DNA of 64,000 nt from an uncultured Lachnospiraceae bacterium (GCA_944377405.1 CALWES010000009.1:18865-82864); one strand, 5' to 3'; positions 1-8,652 are shown, counted from the stretch's first letter. Numbers and translations: made by a program. The notes: generated from the letters alone by a model not told the origin.

Positions 1-446
1 TCCTCTCCTCCCACGGTCCTGGTCTTTTTTGCTGCCAGAGCCGGCACGTTGTCCAGAAGGACCTCCTTCGTCAGCTCCGGGATCACCACCACGTCATATT
101 TCCGGGATACCACGTTTTTGATGAGGCCGATGTTGCCTCCCTGTTCCCGAAGACGTTCCGGGTAGCGGAATCTGATGACCTCCAGGTCCTCTGCCCGGCT
201 GTCCTTCACATCCACGCTTCCCGCCTTTTCCGAGATCACGCCGCAGATGGAGCCGTAGTCCCCGCCGATCACAAGGACGGACATCTCCTTCGTCCAGGGA
301 TACCATTCCACCAGGTTCCCCCGGCTGGGGCTTAAGGCATACAGCCAGGCCGGATCCTCAGAGGTACTCAGGATCTGCTTTTCCGCCTCGCTTCCGCTGC
401 CTGCCTCTCTCAGTTTTTCGATTAGCTCATAGCTGATGTTTTTCAT
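1..446 (-). CDS. Methyltransferase-like protein, N-terminal part (runs off left edge)
   Basis: An open frame of about 148 codons starts at an ATG at 444-446 and has no stop before the window edge, so the C-terminal part is missing. A GGGTGAT-like ribosome site precedes it. Residues about 48-65 (WYPWTKEMSVLVIGGDYG) look like the first strand and glycine loop of a Rossmann-fold SAM methyltransferase, and VVVIPEL near residue 125 fits a later strand. The gene starts 18 bp after the Wzt-like ATPase gene in the same direction, so it probably belongs to the same surface-polysaccharide locus. A methyltransferase domain at the N-terminus of a longer glycosyltransferase is one possibility. The exact substrate cannot be inferred. 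Confidence 0.6.
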   Translation of the reverse strand, partial: MKNISYELIEKLREAGSGSEAEKQILSTSEDPAWLYALSPSRGNLVEWYPWTKEMSVLVIGGDYGSICGVISEKAGSVDVKDSRAEDLEVIRFRYPERLREQGGNIGLIKNVVSRKYDVVVIPELTKEVLLDNVPALAAKKTRTVGGE

Positions 447-464
447 TCTATCACCCTTTTATGC

Positions 465-1892
465 TCACTCCTGCTCAGGCGCCGCGTCATGGCGCGTACA
501 GCTTACTTCCGATTCCATGTCATAGACTCCCACGGTGTTCTTGTTGGAGATCACCGTCAGGTTCAGCAGGTCATATAGCCTGTGGTAGACCGTATGCTCT
601 CCCTGTTCAAATCCGGTGCAGCTCATGCTGATAAGGTACTCTCCCCCCTGCAGGTTCATGTGCTGGGTAAAGGTCACCTCATAGCTGTCTCCCTGGTCCA
701 CGGGCCTTACGTCCACCCCCTCGAACATGGTATTGGTGCCCGTCAGGTCGTTGCCCTTCTTGTCCCGGATGGTATAGGTGAAGATGGGGGCTTCGATGTG
801 GTCGTTGAAACGGATCCGCTCCCGGATGGAGAAGGTCTCCCCCTTCAGCACCAGGTTGGTGAGGCGGCCCTTTTCGTCCAGGATCCCGAAGTCGTAGATG
901 GTGGCCTTGCCATTTCCGTATTCGTTGACGTTGGGGTTCACCGTCATCTGGGAACGCATGAGGGCTTCCTGTCCCTCCGTTCCTTCTGCAGCTGCGGCGG
1001 CTTTGGCAGCTTCAGCGGTTCCGGCGGACCCTGCGGGCTCCCCTTCCCCGGCGGCCTTTGCTTCCGCCTCCCGGGTCTTCTGGTAAAGCTCCCCGTTTTC
1101 CTCCGCCTTCTGGCGCTGTTTTTCGATGGTCTCGTCCAGGGCCTCCTGGAGCTGGTCGTACTGGCCTGCCAGGATCTTCTTGTACAGGTCCACCATCTCT
1201 CCCGGGGCGCCCTCCGCCACCTTTTCTCCCTTATTCAGGAGCACCACCTTGTCGCAGTATTTCATGACAGAGCCCATGTCGTGGGTCACCATGAGGATGG
1301 TGGTGCCGTTCTTCCGGAGCTCGTCCATCCGGTGGTAGCACTTGGCCTGGAAGAACACGTCTCCCACGGAGAGGGCCTCATCCACGATGAGGATCTCCGG
1401 CTCCACGTTGATGGAAAGGGCGAAGGCCAGTCTTACGAACATACCGGAGGAATAGGACTTCACGGGCTGGTAGACGAAGTCGCCGATGTCCGCAAACTCC
1501 AGGATCTCCGGCAGCTTTTCGTCCATTTCCTTTCTGGAAAATCCCATCATGGTGCCGTTCATATAAATGTTTTCGATGCCGGTGTAGTCCATGTTGAAGC
1601 CCGCTCCCAGCTCCAGAAGGGCGGAGATGGTGCCGTTTACCTGTACCTCCCCGGAGCTCTGGGTCAGGACTCCCGTGATGATCTTCAGCATGGTGGACTT
1701 ACCGGAGCCGTTGGTCCCGATGATCCCCACGGACTGTCCCTTTTCCACGGAAAAGGACACGCCGGAAAGCGCATAAAAATCACGGTGGTAATTTTTATGC
1801 GTGGGACTGATGCTTTCCTTCAGCCGGTCAATGGGCTTGTCGTAGAGCCGATATATCTTTGTAACGTCCTTGACGTCTATCACATTGTTCAT
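465..1892 (-). CDS. Polysaccharide/teichoic-acid export ABC transporter ATP-binding protein (Wzt/TagH type)
   Basis: This is a 475-residue ATPase. The N-terminal 240 residues carry the ABC core: Walker A GTNGSGKST near residue 60, signature YSSGMFVRLAFA near 147 and Walker B EILIVDEALSVGD near 165. A charged Ala/Glu-rich linker (about 245-310) leads to a C-terminal beta-rich domain of about 150 residues, as in Wzt proteins that recognise the modified end of a glycan. It would power export of an undecaprenyl-linked polysaccharide at the inner face of the membrane. The permease partner is not in the window, and the methyltransferase-like gene follows 18 bp downstream. The family assignment is firm; the exported glycan is unknown. 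Confidence 0.92.
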   Translation of the reverse strand: MNNVIDVKDVTKIYRLYDKPIDRLKESISPTHKNYHRDFYALSGVSFSVEKGQSVGIIGTNGSGKSTMLKIITGVLTQSSGEVQVNGTISALLELGAGFNMDYTGIENIYMNGTMMGFSRKEMDEKLPEILEFADIGDFVYQPVKSYSSGMFVRLAFALSINVEPEILIVDEALSVGDVFFQAKCYHRMDELRKNGTTILMVTHDMGSVMKYCDKVVLLNKGEKVAEGAPGEMVDLYKKILAGQYDQLQEALDETIEKQRQKAEENGELYQKTREAEAKAAGEGEPAGSAGTAEAAKAAAAAEGTEGQEALMRSQMTVNPNVNEYGNGKATIYDFGILDEKGRLTNLVLKGETFSIRERIRFNDHIEAPIFTYTIRDKKGNDLTGTNTMFEGVDVRPVDQGDSYEVTFTQHMNLQGGEYLISMSCTGFEQGEHTVYHRLYDLLNLTVISNKNTVGVYDMESEVSCTRHDAAPEQE

Positions 1893-1910
1893 GCAGCTTT
1901 GCCGGATCCC

Positions 1911-3086
1911 TTAGTTTTTTTCTGCAGTCAGGCTGTCGGTGAAGAGACGGATCCGTTCCATGGCCTTCTTCAGGTCCTTCAGGGAGTAGGCGTAGGAGAT
2001 CCTCAGGAATCCCTCTCCGCTGTCTCCGAAGGCGGAGCCCGGGACTACCGCCACCTTCTGCTGTTCCAGAAGCTTTGTGGCAAATTCCTCGGAACTCATG
2101 CCGAATTTCTTGATACATGGGAAAAGATAGAAAGCACCCTGGGCCGGGAAGCAGGGAACGCCCATCTCCTGGAAGGTATCCAGCAGATAACGCCGCCTCT
2201 GATTGTAGGCCTCCCGCATCTCCGCGATGTCATCGTCTCCGTTCCGCATAGCCTCCACGGCTGCGTACTGGGCGGTGGTGGGGGCGCACATAATGGCGAA
2301 CTGGTGGATCTTCAGCATCTGGTGCAGGATCCGCTCCGGTCCGCAGGCGTAGCCCAGTCTCCAGCCCGTCATGGCGAAGGCCTTGGAGAAGCCGTTCACC
2401 ACCACGGTCCGCTCCCACATCCCCGGAAGGGATGCGATGCTGACATGGGGCTTTCCCGTATAGCTCAGCTCGGAGTAGATCTCGTCGGAAAGGACGAAGA
2501 GGTCCTTTTCAATAACGATCTTTGCAATCTTCTCCAGGTCCTCCTTCTCCATAACTGCCCCGGTGGGGTTGTTGGGGTAGGAGAGGAAAAGGAGCTTGGT
2601 CCTGTCCGTAATGTGCTCCAGAAGCTCCTCCGGGGTCAGCTTAAAGTGGTTCTCCTCCTTTAAGGGGATGGTCACCGGAGTGGCTCCCGCCAGGATGGCG
2701 CAGGGCTTGTAGGATACGAAGCAGGGCTCCGGGATGATCACCTCGTCCCCCTTCTCCAGCATGGCCCGGAAGCACAGATCGATGGCCTCGGAGCCGCCCA
2801 CCGTCACCAGCACCTCGTCGTTAGGATTATAGGACAGGCCATAGTGCCGCTTCATAAAGGCGGAGATCTCCGTCCGAAGCTCCTTGAGGCCTGCGTTTGA
2901 GGTATAGAAGGTCTTGCCCTTTTCCAGGGAATAGATTCCCTCCTCCCTGACATGCCAGGGCGTGTCAAAATCAGGCTCGCCCACTCCCAGGGAGATGGCG
3001 TCCTTCATTTCACTTACGATATCGAAAAATTTCCGGATCCCGGAGGGGGGGATGGACTCGATGAAGCTATTTAAAGGGTCTCTCAT
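1911..3086 (-). CDS. Pyridoxal-phosphate aminotransferase, class I/II
   Basis: The 391-residue protein is a fold-type I PLP enzyme. The PLP lysine lies in NGFSKAFAMTGWRLGYACGP near residue 236, and the conserved YPNNPTGAVM and SDEIYSELSY segments are present near residues 172 and 205. Its length matches AspC/PatA/AlaT-like enzymes. The gene overlaps the upstream Lrp/AsnC regulator by 4 bp (ATGA), so translation is probably coupled and the regulator likely senses an amino acid that the enzyme handles. Candidate substrates are aspartate, aromatic amino acids or alanine; the sequence alone does not decide. Confidence 0.93.
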   Translation of the reverse strand: MRDPLNSFIESIPPSGIRKFFDIVSEMKDAISLGVGEPDFDTPWHVREEGIYSLEKGKTFYTSNAGLKELRTEISAFMKRHYGLSYNPNDEVLVTVGGSEAIDLCFRAMLEKGDEVIIPEPCFVSYKPCAILAGATPVTIPLKEENHFKLTPEELLEHITDRTKLLFLSYPNNPTGAVMEKEDLEKIAKIVIEKDLFVLSDEIYSELSYTGKPHVSIASLPGMWERTVVVNGFSKAFAMTGWRLGYACGPERILHQMLKIHQFAIMCAPTTAQYAAVEAMRNGDDDIAEMREAYNQRRRYLLDTFQEMGVPCFPAQGAFYLFPCIKKFGMSSEEFATKLLEQQKVAVVPGSAFGDSGEGFLRISYAYSLKDLKKAMERIRLFTDSLTAEKN

Positions 3087-3562
3087 GATATGGCGATCCT
3101 TTCATCTTTCTTCGGCGCCTCGATGACGGTGCCGTGGTCCTTGTACCGCTTCAGGATGAACTGGGTGGAGGTGGAGAGCACGCCGTCGATGGTGGAGAGC
3201 TTCTCGGATACGAACATGGCCACCTCTCTCATGGACTTCCCCTGAATGAATACGGCAAAATCAAAATTGCCGCTGATCAGGAAGATGCTGGTCACCTCCG
3301 GATACTGCCAGATCCGCTCTGCGATCTGGTCGAAGCCTACGCCTCTCTGGGGAGTTACCTTTACCTCGATGAAGGCGTCTGCCTTCTCGTTATCCGTTTT
3401 ATCCCAGTTTACCATGGTGTGGTAGCCGCAGATGATGCCCTCCTCTTCCATAGCTTCGATCTCCCGGCGGACGTCCGCCTCCTGCTCCCCGATCAGGGAA
3501 GCCAGGTCCTTGGGATCGATGCGGGCATTCTTTTCCAATATTGCAAGGATCTTATCTCTCAT
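3083..3562 (-). CDS. Lrp/AsnC family transcriptional regulator
   Basis: The 159-residue protein has an N-terminal winged helix-turn-helix (about residues 1-60, with DPKDLASLIGEQEADVRREI), followed by an alpha/beta RAM ligand domain (about 65-145) containing the typical VKVTPQRGVGFDQIAERI and FDFAVFIQGKSM stretches. A short tail (about 146-159) follows. These regulators bind DNA as octamers or dimers and respond to amino acids. The gene overlaps the aminotransferase start by 4 bp, which suggests it regulates that enzyme, but no operator is obvious in the short upstream gap to the dCMP deaminase gene. Confidence 0.92.
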   Translation of the reverse strand: MRDKILAILEKNARIDPKDLASLIGEQEADVRREIEAMEEEGIICGYHTMVNWDKTDNEKADAFIEVKVTPQRGVGFDQIAERIWQYPEVTSIFLISGNFDFAVFIQGKSMREVAMFVSEKLSTIDGVLSTSTQFILKRYKDHGTVIEAPKKDERIAIS

Positions 3563-3583
3563 AGTTCTTATCTCCTCTTTTCT

Positions 3584-4078
3584 TTAAACTTCCAGCACGA
3601 TCTTCCGTCCGCTGGGCTGGTACTGATAGTAACGGACCCCCGCTGCGTTCAGCATACGCTTGGATGCCTTTACCGCCGGTGTGTCCGCGTATTTGTCCTC
3701 TCCGTAGATCAGGGTCTTGATGCCGCTCTGGATGATGGCCTTGGCGCATTCATTGCAGGGGAAAAGGGTCACATAGATCTTGCAGCCCTCCAGGGATCCG
3801 CCCCGGTAGTTCAGGATGGCGTTCAGCTCGCTGTGGGTGGAGTAGAAGTACTTCGCGTTGTAGGGGTCCTCCTTCTCCAGCTCCTTGCTCCAGGGGAACT
3901 CGTCGTCGCTGCAGCCGTTGGGGAAGCCGTTATAGCCCATGCTCAGGATCTTGTTGTCGTTGCTTACGATGCAGGCCCCCACCTGTGTGCTAGGATCCTT
4001 GGAACGTCTGGCGGAAAGGGCCGCCACCCCCATGAAATACTCGTCCCAGCTGATATAGTCCGTTCTCTTATCTGACAC
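3584..4078 (-). CDS. Deoxycytidylate (dCMP) deaminase
   Basis: This 164-residue cytidine-deaminase-fold enzyme converts dCMP to dUMP for thymidylate synthesis. The zinc site is visible as H82-S-E84 (proton-shuttle Glu in HSELNAIL) and the PCNEC pair C108/C111. Length and the GYNGFPNGCSDDEFPW segment fit the bacterial ComEB/dCMP deaminase family. Its start overlaps the end of the upstream PurM-like gene by 11 bp and its stop lies 21 bp before the Lrp gene. Cytosolic. Confidence 0.95.
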   Translation of the reverse strand: MSDKRTDYISWDEYFMGVAALSARRSKDPSTQVGACIVSNDNKILSMGYNGFPNGCSDDEFPWSKELEKEDPYNAKYFYSTHSELNAILNYRGGSLEGCKIYVTLFPCNECAKAIIQSGIKTLIYGEDKYADTPAVKASKRMLNAAGVRYYQYQPSGRKIVLEV

Positions 4079-4664
4079 CTTCTTTTCCTCCTTCTTTCCC
4101 TTCTCCTTCCCTGGTCCAGGGCCAGGGCTCCGGTTCCGGCCGCCTCAGATAGGCCGTCTCCTCTCCGTCTGTCCGCCGGATGGCAGGGCCCTTTGCCGCA
4201 TATCCGATCAGGGCGCCTTCAATGCCTGCGGCTTCCCCCTCCATCAGGAGCCTGCCTCCGTCCTTTGTGAGACACAGGAAGCACCCCCTTCCGTAAAGTC
4301 GGTAAGGGTTCAGGCCGAAGTGCTCGCAGATCTCCAGGGTCTGCTGCCTTACGGGGATGCGCTTCTGATAATAGGCGCCTCCCAGCTTCTTTTCCTTTAA
4401 GAGCTCCCAGAGGGCTCCCAGGATCCCCGTCTCACCGGCCTCCAGAAGGTCCTCCTCCGGGACTCCCTGGGCCTCAAGGAAGCTTCGGATCCGCCGGGAT
4501 TCCCTTTCCTCCGCAGCCTCTGCTCCGGCCTCCTGCTCTGCTTCCCCAAGGTTTCGGAAGAAGCGGGCGGGATAACGCTGCAAAAGTTCTCTCCGGCAGT
4601 CTTCCTGCTGCCAGATCCTGCGGCTTCCGGCAAGTCCTGCCGATCCCAGTACGATCATGTCCAT
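4068..4664 (-). CDS. AIR-synthase-related (PurM/HypE-like) C-terminal domain protein
   Basis: The 198-residue protein resembles only the C-terminal half of AIR-synthase-related proteins. Residues about 80-170, including GGAYYQKRIPVRQQTLEICE, HFGLNPYRLYGRGCFLCL and GIEGALIGY, match that fold, while the N-terminal 75 residues are short, charged and lack an ATP-binding domain. A complete family member has about 330 residues. This is either a decayed paralogue or a stand-alone domain. A weak AAGGAAG site lies upstream, and the start could be ATG 4664 or ATG 4658. It overlaps the dCMP deaminase gene by 11 bp. The function is not known. Confidence 0.6.
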   Translation of the reverse strand: MDMIVLGSAGLAGSRRIWQQEDCRRELLQRYPARFFRNLGEAEQEAGAEAAEERESRRIRSFLEAQGVPEEDLLEAGETGILGALWELLKEKKLGGAYYQKRIPVRQQTLEICEHFGLNPYRLYGRGCFLCLTKDGGRLLMEGEAAGIEGALIGYAAKGPAIRRTDGEETAYLRRPEPEPWPWTREGEGKEGGKEGVR

Positions 4665-4694
4665 ACGCTGATTTTCTTCCTTAATAGAGAAATT

Positions 4695-4712
4695 GACAGC
4701 CGCGGGGCTGTC
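4695..4712. terminator. Small hairpin between peptide gene and PurM-like gene
   Basis: A perfect 7-bp stem (GACAGCC/GGCTGTC) with a 4-base loop lies just downstream of the 35-aa peptide gene. The T-tract is weak on the minus strand (AATTTCTC) and better on the plus strand (TTTTCC). It may be a leaky terminator for the peptide gene. Confidence 0.4.
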
Positions 4713-4739
4713 TTTTCCACTTCTCCTTCTCAGATCGCC

Positions 4740-4847
4740 TTATCTGAGTACGCTCAGTGCCATGGGCAGTACCATGGCGATGCAGAGGATGATCACGATT
4801 ACTGCAGAAACGATCTTTCTGGTCTTTTTGCTGTTCATGTTTAACAT
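4740..4847 (-). CDS. 35-residue single-span membrane peptide
   Basis: A small gene with ATG at 4845-4847 and TAA at 4740-4742 encodes a 35-residue peptide. Residues 5-11 (NSKKTRK) are basic and cytosolic, residues about 12-34 form one hydrophobic helix (VSAVIVIILCIAMVLPMALS), and the C-terminus is LR. A good GAAGGAG ribosome site lies 8 bases upstream. It has its own promoter (4906-4935) inside the space after nth. Size and layout resemble tiny Firmicutes membrane peptides such as the stressosome anchor Prli42, but this is only a topological likeness, and I do not recognise the gene with certainty. Confidence 0.65.
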   Translation of the reverse strand: MLNMNSKKTRKIVSAVIVIILCIAMVLPMALSVLR

Positions 4848-4852
4848 CTTTT

Positions 4853-4876
4853 TCTCCTTCGGACCCCGGGTCCGTT
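4853..4876 (-). promoter_or_regulatory. Leader hairpin abutting the ribosome site of the membrane peptide gene
   Basis: In the leader RNA of the 35-aa peptide, CGGACCCGGGGTCCG can fold into a CGGAC/GTCCG stem. It ends directly at the AAGGAG ribosome site, where it could affect initiation. Confidence 0.35.
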
Positions 4877-4905
4877 TTCTTATTCCCATAAGGGATATGT
4901 GCTAA

Positions 4906-4935
4906 AGTATAGCACAGATCCCTTGTTTCTTGCAA
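4906..4935 (-). promoter_or_regulatory. Promoter of the 35-aa membrane peptide gene
   Basis: On the minus strand TTGCAA (4930-4935) is followed after 18 bases by TATACT (4906-4911), preceded by TGC (extended -10). Transcription would start about 50 bases upstream of the peptide gene. Confidence 0.65.
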
Positions 4936-4985
4936 GTACGGCACCTTCGCCGGGGCCCATGCCCGGCCTTTGTGCCCGGCCTCTC

Positions 4986-5639
4986 TCAGTTCTTCCTTGC
5001 GGAGGGGCAGTATTCCCGCAGGAAGCACTCCCCGCACTTCGGCTTTCTGGCCTCGCAGATGGTCCTTCCCAGGGTGATGATGTCGATGTTCCAGAGGATC
5101 CAGTGGTCCTTCGGCAGCACCTCCATGAGCTCAAACTCGATCTTCACCGGGTCCTCCGAGTCCACAAGCCCCAGCTTCCGGCTGATGCGCTTCACATGGG
5201 TATCCACCACGATGCTGTCCTCGTGGTAGATATTTCCCCGGATCACGTTGGCGGTCTTCCGTCCCACCCCCGGCAGGGCCGTAAGGCTCTTAAGGTCCGA
5301 AGGAACCTTCCCGCCGTACTGCTCCAGCAGCACCTTCGCACAGGCGATGATGTTCTTTGCCTTGTTGTGATAAAAACCCGTGGAGTGGATGTCCTCCTCC
5401 ATCTCCTTAAGGTCTGCATTGGCAAAGTCCTGAAGGCTCCGGTACTTCTGATACAGGGTCTCTGTCACCTGGTTGACCCTGGCGTCGGTACACTGGGCGC
5501 TCATGATCACCGCAAAGAGGAGCTGCCAGTCCGTTTCATAGTTCAGATAGCAGCGGTATTCCCTTCCATATTCCCGGTCCAGGGCCTCAAGGATCTTTTC
5601 CACCCGCTGGGCCCGCTGCTTTTTTGTTTCCTTATACAT
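4986..5639 (-). CDS. nth: Endonuclease III (DNA glycosylase/AP lyase)
   Basis: The 217-residue protein removes oxidised pyrimidines from DNA and cleaves the AP site. The helix-hairpin-helix LPGVGRKTANVIRGN holds the catalytic Lys, and VVDTHVKRIS holds the catalytic Asp. The C-terminal iron-sulfur loop is intact with spacing C-x6-C-x2-C-x5-C (CEARKPKCGECFLREYC). Length is typical. Its start overlaps the end of the Sua5 gene by 8 bp, so the two are cotranscribed. Confidence 0.97.
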   Translation of the reverse strand: MYKETKKQRAQRVEKILEALDREYGREYRCYLNYETDWQLLFAVIMSAQCTDARVNQVTETLYQKYRSLQDFANADLKEMEEDIHSTGFYHNKAKNIIACAKVLLEQYGGKVPSDLKSLTALPGVGRKTANVIRGNIYHEDSIVVDTHVKRISRKLGLVDSEDPVKIEFELMEVLPKDHWILWNIDIITLGRTICEARKPKCGECFLREYCPSARKN

Positions 5640-6762
5640 AGATCACCTGCTGGGCCGCCGCCTTTTTCATCCGGTTCATGACCGCATAGCCGATGGCCTC
5701 TGTGTTCACTCCCTCTGCCACGATGTACTCCGCCTGTACCTCATCCATCTCCCGCAGCACGGAAAACAGGTTGTGGGCGATGCTTTCCTCACGGTTCCGG
5801 GTACCCATAGTTCTTAAGATGAGCTGACCCTTGGCCAGGGGGCCTTCATAGCGCTTCTGATAATAGGAAAGACTCTCGTCGGAGCAGATCAGGGCGGTGC
5901 GTTTTCCGTCCTCAAGGCTCCGGTCCACCTGCCGGTCCACAGCCTCCTCCACCCGAAGGAGCTCCTCCCCGGCAAAATTCCCTTCCTTCCCCTGGATGAT
6001 CACCATGGGGGCCTTGGGGGCATAGTGCCGGTATTTCATCCCCGGTGCCTTTGGGTGTACCGAGGGGTCCAGGGGCTTTTCCAGAGCCGGATCCAGCAGA
6101 ACCCTCTCCCCGAGGGCTTTCTCCAGCATCTCCGCCGTGATGGCGCCGGGTCTCAGGAGCACCGGTTCCTCCCCGCTCAGGTCCACGATGGTGGACTCCA
6201 GTCCGATGCCTGAAGGGCCGCCGTCCAGAATGGCCTCGATCTTCCCCTCCAGATCCTCCCGGACATGAGCCGCCGTGGTGGGGCTCGGTCTTCCGGAGGT
6301 GTTGGCGCTGGGGGCTGCCACCGGAACTCCCGCCAGGGCAATGAGCCTTCTTGCCACCTCATGCTCCGGCATCCGCACCGCTACGGTGCTTAAGCCGCCG
6401 GTGGTCTCCAGGGGCACGATCTCCGCCTTATTCAGGATCATGGTCAGGGGGCCCGGCCAGAAATGCTCCGCCAGGGTCCTGGCCCGATGGGGGATCTCCC
6501 TTGTGATGGGCTCCAGTTCCTTCATATCTGAGATATGGAGGATCAGGGGGTTATCCGAGGGGCGTCCCTTTGCCGCGTAGATGCTGCGGGAGGCCTCCTT
6601 CAGAAGGCCGTTTCCCCCAAGGCCGTAGACCGTCTCCGTGGGGAAGGCCACCAGGCCCCCCGCCCGGAGGATCCCTGCTGCCTCCTGAAGCTTTGCCTCA
6701 TCCTCCGGTCCTATCTTTCCGTTTTTCTTATATTCCGTCAGTTCTAAAAACCGTGTTTCCAT
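5632..6762 (-). CDS. Threonylcarbamoyl-AMP synthase (Sua5/YwlC)
   Basis: The 376-residue enzyme makes threonylcarbamoyl-AMP from Thr, bicarbonate and ATP for the t6A37 modification of ANN-decoding tRNAs. The YrdC-type catalytic domain spans about residues 20-215, with FPTETVYGLGGNG, AKGRPSDNPLILHI and SANTSGRPSPT. A linker with YRHYAPKAPM leads to the Sua5 C-terminal domain (about 245-376), so this is the long Sua5 form rather than short TsaC. It is followed by nth with an 8-bp overlap and preceded, 18 bp upstream, by the GH18 gene. Confidence 0.96.
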   Translation of the reverse strand: METRFLELTEYKKNGKIGPEDEAKLQEAAGILRAGGLVAFPTETVYGLGGNGLLKEASRSIYAAKGRPSDNPLILHISDMKELEPITREIPHRARTLAEHFWPGPLTMILNKAEIVPLETTGGLSTVAVRMPEHEVARRLIALAGVPVAAPSANTSGRPSPTTAAHVREDLEGKIEAILDGGPSGIGLESTIVDLSGEEPVLLRPGAITAEMLEKALGERVLLDPALEKPLDPSVHPKAPGMKYRHYAPKAPMVIIQGKEGNFAGEELLRVEEAVDRQVDRSLEDGKRTALICSDESLSYYQKRYEGPLAKGQLILRTMGTRNREESIAHNLFSVLREMDEVQAEYIVAEGVNTEAIGYAVMNRMKKAAAQQVIYV

Positions 6763-6780
6763 CTTTCTACCGTCGATTCC

Positions 6781-8595
6781 TTAGAGCACTCCGTTCAGAT
6801 CCAGCTCGTCCCAGATGTCCGAAGGCTCGTACTGGAGCCTCCAGCCTGCGACTCCTGCCAGATTGTTCTCCTTTATGACTTTTACCTTTTCCGCGATGGA
6901 GCGTTCCTCCTCCATCCATACCTGGCGAAGGCCTGTGGCCGTTTCCTTCTCGCCGTAGTACTGGCCCGTCTCCTCGTCCCAGGTAAGCTCGATGCCCTCG
7001 CTCTCCACATAGGCCTTGGCATCGATGATGCCCATGGCGTCGGAGCTTAAGTTGGGGCCGGAGCTCTTCCAGATCCTGGTGAAGAAGGGCACGCCGTTTA
7101 CCACATATTCCGCCGGTACCTTCTTTAAGGTCTCCTGGATGCCCAGCTCCGTATAGCCGATGGAGGAAACGGAGCCCGCCTCCTCGGAGCCCGTGGTATG
7201 CTCGTCATAGCCCATGATCACCACGTAGTCCGCATAGTCCGCCTGCTCTCCCAGGTCATAGTGGTCGTTGAAGTGATAGGGCACGTAGTTGTCGATGGAC
7301 AGGGTCAGGCCCTTGTTCCTGCAGGCCACGGAAAGCTCCCGGTAGAACTGGACGTAGCTGGGTCCTGCAGAGGTGGGCAGGCTCTCGAAGTCCAGGTTGT
7401 AGCCATCGTAGCCGTAGGCCTCTGCGTCCGCCATGAGCCTGTCGATGAAATTCTGGCGGTTTGCCGCATGGGCAAAGTAGTTCTCGGTGCTGAAGTCCTT
7501 AAGGCCCCCGGGCTGATTGAAGTTATCGATCATGACCCAGACCTTAAGGCCCTTTTCATGGGCCCTCTGGACATATTCCTCGTCGATGAAGTTCAGGTAT
7601 TCGCCCTCGGCGTTCTTGATCTGGATACCCGTGGGGCAGATCACGTTCATGACGCCCTTGGTGTTCTCATAGTAGCTGTCCAGGGTGCTTAAGGCCGCCT
7701 CCCTGGAAAATACCATGTGCCAGCCCAGTACCACCTTCTCCGGCAGGGTCTGGTGCTCGTAAACAGGCTCTGTAAAATCTGTCTCCCAGGTGTATTCCAC
7801 CGGGTCCTCCAGGTATTTGTTCTGTACAAAGCCGATGAAGCCGCTGTCCGTGGAGACTCTTGACCACTTGTCCATGGCCTCCAGCACCGTAAGGCTGTCT
7901 CCCTCTGCCAGATCCGTAAGGATCGGAGCCTTTACGCCGCCCTTGGTCCGAAGCTGGGTGCCCTTTTTGACCTCCGCCCGCTCCACGGGGCCCTGGTCCT
8001 TATAGATAAAGACTCGCTTTGCTTCCTCCTCCGGGTCCGCAAACTGGTTCACCCGCAGGTCCGTGTATTCGCAGATGGCCTCCAGGCTCAGCTCCATGCT
8101 GCCGTCCTCGGCTGCCTTGTACACCGGGTTCCCCTTACTGTCCTTCATGTCGGCGGTGTAGCGCACCACCTCCCGGGGCAGGGTGTAGATCAGCTGCTCA
8201 TCGTCCCACTGCCAGTAAAAGCGCTTGTTCAGGTTGGCATTGACCCATTCGATGGGCAGATATACGGTGCCGTTCTCTGCGGAGGCCAGGGTCTCCCGGT
8301 CCAGGGCGTCGTTAAGGTAGATCCGCACTTCGGACCCCTCCGCCTCGAACCACTCATTCAGATCCTTCCGCTCCGTGGAGGGGGCGTAACGCTTTGCCAG
8401 GACGCCTCCCAGCATCCCCCCTGTCAGCACCAGCATCAGAAGCACGGCAAACAAAGGAAGCAGGGCGCCTCCCCGTTTTTTCTTCCTGCGGGCGGTGATG
8501 CGTTCAAGCTCCTCCTGCGTCGGGTTCTCGATCATATAGTCCCGGTTCCTTGCAGCCCTTCTGCTTTCCCTTCCCCTTGGTCTTCTTTCTGCCAT
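6781..8595 (-). CDS. Membrane-anchored GH18 family protein with SH3 domain
   Basis: I place the start at ATG 8595, which has AAGGAGA 7 bases upstream; a GTG at 8613 is also in frame. The 604-residue protein has a basic N-terminus, one membrane span near residues 45-65 (LLPLFAVLLMLVLTGGML), a domain with copper-amine-oxidase-like beta segments (about 80-195), a bacterial SH3 repeat (about 215-265) and a GH18 TIM barrel (about 290-600). The catalytic segment YDGYNLDFESLP is present with its Glu. Such proteins bind or cleave N-acetylglucosamine polymers in the cell wall or cortex. The actual substrate is unknown. Confidence 0.9.
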   Translation of the reverse strand: MAERRPRGRESRRAARNRDYMIENPTQEELERITARRKKKRGGALLPLFAVLLMLVLTGGMLGGVLAKRYAPSTERKDLNEWFEAEGSEVRIYLNDALDRETLASAENGTVYLPIEWVNANLNKRFYWQWDDEQLIYTLPREVVRYTADMKDSKGNPVYKAAEDGSMELSLEAICEYTDLRVNQFADPEEEAKRVFIYKDQGPVERAEVKKGTQLRTKGGVKAPILTDLAEGDSLTVLEAMDKWSRVSTDSGFIGFVQNKYLEDPVEYTWETDFTEPVYEHQTLPEKVVLGWHMVFSREAALSTLDSYYENTKGVMNVICPTGIQIKNAEGEYLNFIDEEYVQRAHEKGLKVWVMIDNFNQPGGLKDFSTENYFAHAANRQNFIDRLMADAEAYGYDGYNLDFESLPTSAGPSYVQFYRELSVACRNKGLTLSIDNYVPYHFNDHYDLGEQADYADYVVIMGYDEHTTGSEEAGSVSSIGYTELGIQETLKKVPAEYVVNGVPFFTRIWKSSGPNLSSDAMGIIDAKAYVESEGIELTWDEETGQYYGEKETATGLRQVWMEEERSIAEKVKVIKENNLAGVAGWRLQYEPSDIWDELDLNGVL

Positions 8596-8652
8596 GCGCT
8601 TTCTCCTTTTCACTGCACACTCCCGGCTCTGCGCCGGATACTCCAGTGTTTA

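Noticed and set aside
582..2663. 693-codon frame on the plus strand
   Set aside because: It lies opposite the Wzt-type ATPase and aminotransferase genes, which have clear motifs; the frame has His/Gly/Leu-rich composition typical of an antisense shadow.
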